Shown: one piece after another, positions 34,011-39,985 of the stretch
Position numbering within the stretch: position 1 is the first letter of the stretch
How the letters are laid out: each line of letters starts with the position of its first letter
NCBI GenBank assembly: GCA_005502925.1
Contig: SCPD01000002.1
Span: 806,001-870,000, forward strand
Reading direction: 5' to 3'
DNA length: 64,000 nt
Origin: Rhizobiales bacterium Y(2018)
GTDB lineage: Bacteria; Pseudomonadota; Alphaproteobacteria; Rhizobiales; Aestuariivirgaceae
The notes under the pieces: generated by a model
The model's database searches: none
What the model saw: the letters and a program-made list of their open reading frames with translations, nothing else
What the model was told of the DNA's origin: nothing
Position numbers and translations under genes: made by a program

Positions 34011-35057
34011 TCAGATGAGCTCGCTTTGCGGCATGGTCAGGCTGTAGCTGATGCCATCGGGCGTGAAACTGAGCTTGGCCTTGCCCTGCACCGACAGCGG
34101 CACGACCTCCTCGAGCAACACCCGGCCGAAATGCCGCGTATTGGGCGGCGTGACCTTGGGGCCACCTTTCTCCGTCCACAGGATCTGGAACACGGTGCCG
34201 GCGGAACTCTTGCGCGACAATGTCCAGCTGATCTCGACCTCTCCGGTCTCGGTGGACAGGGCGCCGAATTTGAGCGCGTTGGCGGTCAGCTCATAGAGAG
34301 CGAGCGCCACATGCTGCGCCGCCGAGGGCCGGAGCGAGACCTGGTCGCCCTTGTAATGCACGCGTTCCGCCGCCTTGCCCGCAAAGAGCAGCACCTGGGT
34401 GCGGATGAGCTGGCTCATCGCCGCGCCGCGCCAGTTCTCGTCGGTCAGAATGTCATGGGCGCGTGACAGCGACATCAGCCGCCCGGAGAAACGCTGGTTG
34501 AACTCATCGATGGTCGAAGATGTCTGGGCGGTGCGGTTGGCGATGCCCTGGATGACCGCCAGGAGGTTCTTGGAGCGGTGCGCCAGCTCGAGCAGCAGGA
34601 CGCGCATATGATATTCCGTCTGCTTGCGCTCGCCGATGTCGATGGCGGCGCAGAGCAGACCTTTGCGCGATCTCGCTTTGCCGAGGGGAGCGATGCGCAG
34701 CTCGAACCAGCGCGGCTTGCCGTCCACCGCCATCTGGAATTCGACCGTTTGCGTTTCGCCGCTTTCGAGCGCCTTGCGTTTAGCGGGAACGATGATGTTC
34801 ACCGTTTCGGTCGAGAAGACATCCTCATCGCCAAAGCCGACGAATTGCGCCGGCAGATAGCCCGACGGCGGGTTGTTCACCCAGACATATTTGAGGTTCT
34901 TGTCCTGATGACAGAGCATAGCGCCTGAAAGATTGGCGGCCGCCGCGATATCGTCCGGCATCGCGACCGTGGTGGCGGCGCGTTTTCTTTTTCCTGTTTT
35001 GCTGCCTTTGGCCGTCTGTCGCACGATGTTCGCTTGCAGTCTGTCACTGGAAAGCAC
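34011..35057 (-). CDS. Cytoplasmic PAS-HWE histidine kinase
   Basis: 348 residues without membrane segments. A PAS-like domain covers about residues 40-145 (NLSGAMLCHQDKNLKYVWVNNPP...FELRIAPLGKARSRKGLLCAAIDI). The HWE-type dimerisation site has His160 in LLLELAHRSKNLLAVIQGIANRTA, followed by the W-x-E-like region and N box ALYELTANALKFGALS. HWE kinases commonly feed PhyR. Its place in the stress island suggests a second, cytosolic input. The start codon is a GTG at 35057; its ribosome site is weak. Confidence 0.88.
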   Translation of the reverse strand: MLSSDRLQANIVRQTAKGSKTGKRKRAATTVAMPDDIAAAANLSGAMLCHQDKNLKYVWVNNPPSGYLPAQFVGFGDEDVFSTETVNIIVPAKRKALESGETQTVEFQMAVDGKPRWFELRIAPLGKARSRKGLLCAAIDIGERKQTEYHMRVLLLELAHRSKNLLAVIQGIANRTAQTSSTIDEFNQRFSGRLMSLSRAHDILTDENWRGAAMSQLIRTQVLLFAGKAAERVHYKGDQVSLRPSAAQHVALALYELTANALKFGALSTETGEVEISWTLSRKSSAGTVFQILWTEKGGPKVTPPNTRHFGRVLLEEVVPLSVQGKAKLSFTPDGISYSLTMPQSELI

Positions 35058-35149
35058 GGCACACTACTCTATACACATTCTCACACAAACCAATTTGTCT
35101 CACTCTGTCCCCTGGAAAGTCCGGCGGGTTCTGCCCGCCGGACCACTTG

Positions 35150-35722
35150 TTACTGCTGAGGTGTCGTCGTGGACCCGCCCGGACTGGGCATGGTCGTGTC
35201 GGGCTTCGGTGTCTTGACCAGGAACAAGGTTTTGTCGAAAGCTGGGGCCTTCTCCAGCTCCTCGCGCGAGGCCGTGATCGTCAGCTTGATCGCATTGGTC
35301 TCGTCACGCATCGCGTTGATCTGGCTGAGTGGCACCGCGACATCCTTCTCGCCCATGCCGAGGAAGCCTCCGACGCCGATGATCGCGGCTTGAATCGTGC
35401 CCTTGTCATCGAAAATCAAGTCGTTGACGTCGCCGACATTCTCGTCACCGGCAAAGACGCTGCTGCCGATGATACGCGTCACCAGCATCGATTTGCTGGC
35501 GTCGATGGTCACTGCTGAAGCCGCGCCGGCATCCGGTGCCGGTGTTGCCGGCTGCTGGGCTTGCGGCTGGGTCGGGCAGCCCTCAGCCTGAGGGTTGGCG
35601 ACGCAGTCCTGCTTCTGTTGCGTATCCTGAGCAGACTGCTGATCGGGTGTGGTTTGCGCAATAGCTATCCCGCTCGCCATGAGAGCCGCGAGCGAGATTG
35701 CCGAAAGGGCAAAACTCTTCAT
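35150..35722 (-). CDS. Exported PRC-barrel domain protein, predicted EcfG target
   Basis: 190 residues. Signal peptide 1-22 (cut near IAIA-QT), a Gln/Pro-rich linker with a CVANPQAEGC cysteine pair (about 40-49), then a PRC-barrel (MLVTRIIGSSVFAGDENVGDVNDLIFDDKGTIQAAIIGVGGFLGMGEKDVAVPL). Such proteins are common in rhizobial stress regulons with unknown function. AGGAG is well placed for ATG 35722. The consensus EcfG promoter at 35759-35783 lies inside the end of the neighbouring gene. Confidence 0.88.
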   Translation of the reverse strand: MKSFALSAISLAALMASGIAIAQTTPDQQSAQDTQQKQDCVANPQAEGCPTQPQAQQPATPAPDAGAASAVTIDASKSMLVTRIIGSSVFAGDENVGDVNDLIFDDKGTIQAAIIGVGGFLGMGEKDVAVPLSQINAMRDETNAIKLTITASREELEKAPAFDKTLFLVKTPKPDTTMPSPGGSTTTPQQ

Positions 35723-35748
35723 GATGAAACTCCTTTTGATCGTGGCCG

Positions 35749-36270
35749 TCATGGAGCTAACGCCTCTTCGCGGGTGAGGTTCCTTCGCCGTGCCGCAGTC
35801 CTACGCTTGCGGGTCCGTGGCCGAACGCGCTTTCCGCGCTGAAGAATTTCCTTCTCTGCCTCCATGCCGGCGACGACCGAAGCGAGGTCGAAGCCCTTGC
35901 TGCGCGCATGTTCGGCGAGCTGGCGATAATGATCGCGAAAAGTGTCGAGATTGTCCTGCGGAAGGCTTTCCAGGTCGAGGAGTGCATTCTGGGCGCCTTT
36001 ATTGGCGCGGATCAACTCGTCGATCTTTATCTGCAGGGCCTCCGTGTCGCGGTTCTGCGAATTCTGCAGCACGAAGACCATCAGGAAGGTGACGATCGTT
36101 GTTGCTGTATTGATGGTCAGTTGCCAGACGTCCGAATAATCGAGAATAGGACCGGCAATCGCCCATCCAACAATCAGCAGCATGGCTGCCGCAAAGGCCG
36201 CGGGGGTACCGGCCTGGCGGGCGATAAAGGATGTCGCTTGCGCGAACTTCGTCTGGAGCGTTGAGCTCAT
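35749..36270 (-). CDS. Low-affinity iron permease family protein
   Basis: 173 residues with two membrane segments (about 26-48 and 53-72: AAFAAAMLLIVGWAIAGPI, TINTATTIVTFLMVFVLQNSQNRD), the PF04120 hallmark, and a cytoplasmic tail ending in a strongly basic RPRTRKRRTAARRRN stretch. In bacteria the family name (from yeast Fet4) is not backed by transport data. It shares the strand with two predicted EcfG targets, and its last bases contain the promoter of the next gene. Confidence 0.85.
   Translation of the reverse strand: MSSTLQTKFAQATSFIARQAGTPAAFAAAMLLIVGWAIAGPILDYSDVWQLTINTATTIVTFLMVFVLQNSQNRDTEALQIKIDELIRANKGAQNALLDLESLPQDNLDTFRDHYRQLAEHARSKGFDLASVVAGMEAEKEILQRGKRVRPRTRKRRTAARRRNLTREEALAP
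35759..35783 (-). promoter_or_regulatory. EcfG-type promoter of the PRC-barrel gene
   Basis: Minus strand GGAACC, 15 nt, CGTT; full consensus, 37 nt before the start and inside the 3' end of the upstream gene. Confidence 0.85.
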
Positions 36271-36290
36271 CGGGGTAATTGCGAAAGAAA

Positions 36291-36312
36291 GGGGCGCCGA
36301 AAACGGCGCCCC
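36291..36312 (-). terminator. Rho-independent terminator of the 66-residue stress gene
   Basis: GGGGCGCCG/CGGCGCCCC with a 4-nt loop, followed on the minus strand by TTTCTTTC. Confidence 0.82.
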
Positions 36313-36321
36313 TCTGAATCG

Positions 36322-36522
36322 TTAGCGGCTCTGATCCGGCTGGCGGATCGGCTCGTCGCTGCCCTGCTGGCGATCCTTGTTGGGATCGAACCCGCCCTGC
36401 TGCTTGTTGCGGTCCGGATTCTCGGCCTGATGCTGCTTCTGGCGTTGATCCTCCTGCGGCTTCTGACCCTGCACGTGTTTGGGGTCCTGCATCTTGGGAT
36501 CCTGCGGATTACGATTGGTCAT
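36322..36522 (-). CDS. Small, probably disordered Gln/Asp/Pro-rich protein, predicted EcfG target
   Basis: 66 residues, almost without hydrophobic residues and rich in Q, D, P, N and K (QKPQEDQRQKQHQAEN). It is likely unfolded in solution, in the manner of hydrophilin-like stress proteins. GGAG 6 nt before ATG 36522 favours this start over 36534. A consensus EcfG promoter (36591-36615) and its own terminator make it a discrete stress-induced unit. Function unknown. Confidence 0.78.
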   Translation of the reverse strand: MTNRNPQDPKMQDPKHVQGQKPQEDQRQKQHQAENPDRNKQQGGFDPNKDRQQGSDEPIRQPDQSR

Positions 36523-36590
36523 GATCGTCTCCATTTTGGGAAAGAGGGGAGAGCATCCAGGCCGTCTCCGGGCCGGAAACTCACATGGTC

Positions 36591-36615
36591 AACGCCTGCT
36601 TTCCGACTTGGTTCC
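36591..36615 (-). promoter_or_regulatory. EcfG-type promoter of the 66-residue gene
   Basis: Minus strand GGAACC, 15 nt, CGTT; full consensus, 69 nt before the start. Confidence 0.85.
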
Positions 36616-36733
36616 GTATTTTTCCAAGATGACGTGCAAGGCCAATGCCTTAGGCGTCGAGTCTGCCCGCCAGGGGTTCCACATCGGGAACCTGTCCATT
36701 GACAGGCGGGAAATCCTCTGTATTCTGCCAAAT

Positions 36734-36745
36734 AGCTAATTAGCT
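36734..36745. promoter_or_regulatory. Palindrome, probable ArsR-family operator
   Basis: AGCTAATTAGCT is a perfect 12-bp palindrome 17 nt before the ArsR-type gene, with GGAG following it. Position suits autoregulation. Confidence 0.65.
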
Positions 36746-36762
36746 GATTAGGAGAATAAAAA

Positions 36763-37071
36763 ATGGACCAGCTCAGCCTTACTTTTCACGCGCTGGCGGA
36801 CCCAACCCGTCGGGCCATCCTGGCGCGCCTCGCCCAGGGCGAAGTCACGGTGAACGAGCTCGCCGAGCCATTCGAGCTGCGGCTCCCGACTGTCTCTAAG
36901 CATCTCAAGGTCCTGCAGCGCGCTTCCCTCGTTTCCCAGACACGTCGGGCGCAATGGCGGCCCTGTCGGCTAGAACCGGCGCCGCTCAAGGAAGCGGCCG
37001 AATGGGTCTGGGACTATCGCGCTTTCTGGGACGAGAGCTTTGACCGGCTCGATGAATTCCTCATCCGCTAA
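36763..37071 (+). CDS. ArsR-family winged-helix regulator
   Basis: 102 residues. Winged helix: FHALADPTRRAILARLAQGEVTVNELAEPFELRLPTVSKHLKVLQRASLV. No CxC metal site is visible, so it is of the non-metal subtype that is usually paired with an SRPBCC gene, as here (26 nt downstream). It likely represses the pair through the palindrome at 36734. Confidence 0.9.
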   Translation: MDQLSLTFHALADPTRRAILARLAQGEVTVNELAEPFELRLPTVSKHLKVLQRASLVSQTRRAQWRPCRLEPAPLKEAAEWVWDYRAFWDESFDRLDEFLIR

Positions 37072-37097
37072 GACATCAAAATCGAAGGAGTATGTTT

Positions 37098-37565
37098 ATG
37101 AGTAAGACGCAGTTCATTGCTGAGCCCGGCAAGCAGGAGATCGTTATGATCCGCAGCTTCGCCGCCCCGCGGGCCAAGGTGTTCGGCGCCCATGTCGATC
37201 CCCTGGCGATCCCCAAATGGTGGGGGCCGCGCATCGTTACGACGGTGGTGGACAAGCTCGACGCGCGCCATGGCGGACTTTGGCGTTTCATCCAGCGCGA
37301 TCCGTCCGGCAATGAATATGCCTTCCGCGGCGTCTTTCATGAGAGCCGGGCGCCCGAGAGGCTAGTCCGCACCTTCGAATTCGAGATGATGCCTGAGCAC
37401 GTGCTGCTCGAGACGGTGGATTTCGAGGAGACGGGTGGTGCCACCAAGGTGACGACGCGTTCCGTTTTTCAGACCCTGGCGGCGCGAGACGGCATGCTGC
37501 AATCGGGCGCCGAGGGTGGCGCGGTCGAAACCTGGGACCGCCTCGAAGAATTCCTCAACGGCTAG
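37098..37565 (+). CDS. SRPBCC/AHSA1 domain protein
   Basis: 155 residues, Bet v 1-like fold with the AHSA1 pattern (IRSFAAPRAKVFGAHVDPLAIPKWWGP, FRGVFHESRAPERLVRTFEFE, ETWDRLEEFL). It may bind a hydrophobic ligand; the partnership with ArsR regulators is common and unexplained. Start 37098 is set by GGAG 7 nt upstream. Its end overlaps the convergent EamA gene by 11 nt. Confidence 0.87.
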   Translation: MSKTQFIAEPGKQEIVMIRSFAAPRAKVFGAHVDPLAIPKWWGPRIVTTVVDKLDARHGGLWRFIQRDPSGNEYAFRGVFHESRAPERLVRTFEFEMMPEHVLLETVDFEETGGATKVTTRSVFQTLAARDGMLQSGAEGGAVETWDRLEEFLNG

Positions 37566-38418
37566 CTCTGCTGCGTTTGAGCAGGATCAGCCCCGCAGCG
37601 ATGATGAACCCGGCGCCGATGATCGTATAGGCGTCGGGTATTTCGCCAAAGGCATAGTAGCCGATGAGCGCCGCGCCGATCAGCTCAAGATAGACGAGCG
37701 GCGCCAGGAGCGACGCCTCGGCGAAGCGGAAGGCGGCGATCGACATCATGTGGCTGAAGGCGGAGAAGAGCCCGAGGCACAGAAAGAAGCCGAATTCGCT
37801 CCACTGCGGCGTCGTCCAGGTCGCAATGGCCTGGGGCGTCAGAAGCAGCGTGCCGATCACACATTGAAAGGCGAGCGTCTTGATCGGGTCGCTGCTTTGT
37901 GAAGCCCAGCGCGTCGCGATCAGATAGAGCCCGAAACATAAGCCCGCACCGAAGGCGAGCAGGATTCCGGGATTGAGCGCGGCACCTGGCCTGAGGATGA
38001 TGATGGCGCCGATGAAGCCGAGCGTCAGGCTGGCGACTTTGGGCCAGGTCATACGCTCCTTCAGGACGAAGATGGACAGAACCACCGCCACGATCGGCCC
38101 GATGAAGAACGCGCTGATGGCGGTGGCGAGCGGAATGCGCGCCAAGGCCAGGAAATAGAGCGTCATCGACAGGACGAGGAAGAAGGTGCGCAACAGATGG
38201 GAGGCGCGCCGCTCGGTCGGAAAGATGTGCCGCCCGTTGCGCAGGAAGGCGATGGGCAGCACGATGAGGCCTGCCACCGCATAACGCGCCCAGCCGACGA
38301 ACAGCGGCGAATGCGCGGCGGTCAGATATTTAGCAATGCCGTCGACCAGGGGGATCGACACCATCGCGGCGGTCATCAGCAGGATGCCGGTGGCCTGGCG
38401 TGACGAAGAATCGCTCAT
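37555..38418 (-). CDS. EamA/DMT family membrane transporter
   Basis: 287 residues with about ten hydrophobic segments in two EamA repeats (RYAVAGLIVLPIAFL...LSIFVLKERMTWPKVASLTLGFIGAIIILRPG; second half ending AYTIIGAGFIIAAGLIL). Inner-membrane metabolite exporter or importer, substrate unknown. Upstream on the same strand lies the SDR gene, 27 nt away, so they may be co-transcribed. Confidence 0.87.
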   Translation of the reverse strand: MSDSSSRQATGILLMTAAMVSIPLVDGIAKYLTAAHSPLFVGWARYAVAGLIVLPIAFLRNGRHIFPTERRASHLLRTFFLVLSMTLYFLALARIPLATAISAFFIGPIVAVVLSIFVLKERMTWPKVASLTLGFIGAIIILRPGAALNPGILLAFGAGLCFGLYLIATRWASQSSDPIKTLAFQCVIGTLLLTPQAIATWTTPQWSEFGFFLCLGLFSAFSHMMSIAAFRFAEASLLAPLVYLELIGAALIGYYAFGEIPDAYTIIGAGFIIAAGLILLKRSRASR

Positions 38419-38445
38419 GCCCGTACTACTGGCTGATATGACGGC

Positions 38446-39354
38446 TCAGCGATAGCCCGTCGCATCCGCCGGCTTTCCGGCGTCCTGCACCTCCACGACA
38501 TAACGCCAGGCGTCGGGCCGGGAACCATCGAGATCGGTGAAACCGTAGACCTGAGCGAGGCCGCCGCTCGACAGCGATTGGCCGTTGAAGCGCGCTTTGT
38601 CGGGATCGCCGGCAAGGGCCGCAACCGCGCGGCCGACGAAACGTGGCGTTTCGGAAATGATAAAATGCGGCTGCATCTTCGTCGCGTCGTGCCAATTCGC
38701 TTCCGAGACCTGATAAGCCTCGAGCATCATCTCCGAGCGCAGCCAGCCAGGCGTGATCGATACCGCGGTGGCGCCATGGGGCGCCAGATCCTTGGCATGG
38801 GCCCAGGCCATGCGGGTCACCGCCACCTTGGCGAGATCGTAGAAGGGCGACAGCCGGTAATGCTCGGCATTGTAGTCGGCGGTCCCGTCCGTCACCTCCA
38901 CGAGAAGCCCGCCTGTGTTCTCGATCAGCAGCGGCAAAGCGTGATGAGCGGTGATGAGATGCGTGTCGATGCCCCGGCGCAGCAGTGTCAGGCCGTTTTC
39001 GAGATTGTGGTCCCAGACCGGCTTGTTCCATTCAAACAGATGCTCGCCGCCCCATATGTCATTGACCAGGATGTCGAGCTGGCTTTGCTCGGCGCGGATG
39101 CGGCGCACGAGATCGGCGACATCGGTGGAGATGAGGTGGTCGACCTGGACGGCGATGCCTTTGCCGCCGGCGGCGGTAACCAGCTCGGCCGTCTCCTCGA
39201 TGGTTTCGGGCCGTTGATAATCGGATTTTTGCTGGCGTGTCGAACGTCCCGTCACATAGACGGTGGCGCCGGCGGCGCCGAGCTCGACCGCGATGCCGCG
39301 TCCGGCGCCCCTTGTGGCGCCGGCGACGAGAGCGATCTTTCCCTGCAAGGTCAT
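38446..39354 (-). CDS. Short-chain dehydrogenase/reductase
   Basis: 302 residues. NAD(P)-binding GATRGAGRGIAVELG near residue 10, with an Arg-rich loop (TGRSTRQQKSDYQRPETIEE) suggesting NADPH preference, and the active-site Tyr-x3-Lys in FYDLAK. Start 39354 fits family N-termini (MTLQGKIALVAGATRG). Divergent from a TetR gene, with a shared palindromic operator (39385-39410), so the regulator probably controls it. Confidence 0.88.
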   Translation of the reverse strand: MTLQGKIALVAGATRGAGRGIAVELGAAGATVYVTGRSTRQQKSDYQRPETIEETAELVTAAGGKGIAVQVDHLISTDVADLVRRIRAEQSQLDILVNDIWGGEHLFEWNKPVWDHNLENGLTLLRRGIDTHLITAHHALPLLIENTGGLLVEVTDGTADYNAEHYRLSPFYDLAKVAVTRMAWAHAKDLAPHGATAVSITPGWLRSEMMLEAYQVSEANWHDATKMQPHFIISETPRFVGRAVAALAGDPDKARFNGQSLSSGGLAQVYGFTDLDGSRPDAWRYVVEVQDAGKPADATGYR

Positions 39355-39384
39355 CAAATACTCCACGGACTGGTTCTGGGCTTG

Positions 39385-39410
39385 TTTATAAATGATCGTT
39401 CGTTTATAAA
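39385..39410. promoter_or_regulatory. 26-bp imperfect palindrome, probable TetR operator between SDR and TetR genes
   Basis: TTTATAAA at both ends, 22 of 26 positions symmetric, with a 12-bp direct repeat GTTTATAAATGA (39384, 39402) inside. It ends 11 nt before the TetR start and 31 nt before the SDR start. Confidence 0.65.
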
Positions 39411-39421
39411 TGAGAGTCAAG

Positions 39422-39985
39422 ATGCCTAGACCAAAAACGCAGACCGATGCCGATGTTCTGGACGCCGCGCACCGCCTTCTCCATGCGGAAGGGCCTGAAG
39501 CGCTGACATTTGCGCGGCTCGCCTTCTATTGCGGCCTCGCTCCCGCCACGCTGGTGCAGCGTTTCAAAAGCAAGGACGGGCTGAAGCAGGCAGCGTTGCT
39601 CTTTGCCTGGGACAAGCTCGATGCCCGCACCGCCGAGCTCGCCCGGCAAGTGCCGAAGACGCCAGGGGGCGCGATCCAGCTTCTCTGCGCTCTTTCCGGC
39701 GGCTATGGCGGCATCGAAGCCTATACCAGGGGACTTCTGGTGCTGCGCGAGGATCTGAGCGATCCGGTATTGCGCGCGCGTGGTACCGCCTGGCGTCGCG
39801 CGCTCGCCAAGGCGCTCGATCAGTGTTTCGCCACCTGTGCCGGGGCGCCTAAGGATATGGGGCTCCTCACCGCCTCGCATTGGCAAGGTTCATTGCTCTG
39901 GTGGGGCTTCGAGCCTACGGAAGACATCCAGCGCTATGTCGAGACGAACCTTAAACGCTTCATAGCGGCGATGCTGCGAGATTAG
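39422..39985 (+). CDS. TetR family regulator
   Basis: 187 residues. N-terminal helix-turn-helix (DADVLDAAHRLLHAEGPEALTFARLAFYCGLAPATLVQRFKSKDGL). ATG 39422 is preferred over 39410, which overlaps the operator. It probably represses itself and the divergent SDR gene. Its stop overlaps the convergent ligD stop by 4 nt. Confidence 0.85.
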   Translation: MPRPKTQTDADVLDAAHRLLHAEGPEALTFARLAFYCGLAPATLVQRFKSKDGLKQAALLFAWDKLDARTAELARQVPKTPGGAIQLLCALSGGYGGIEAYTRGLLVLREDLSDPVLRARGTAWRRALAKALDQCFATCAGAPKDMGLLTASHWQGSLLWWGFEPTEDIQRYVETNLKRFIAAMLRD

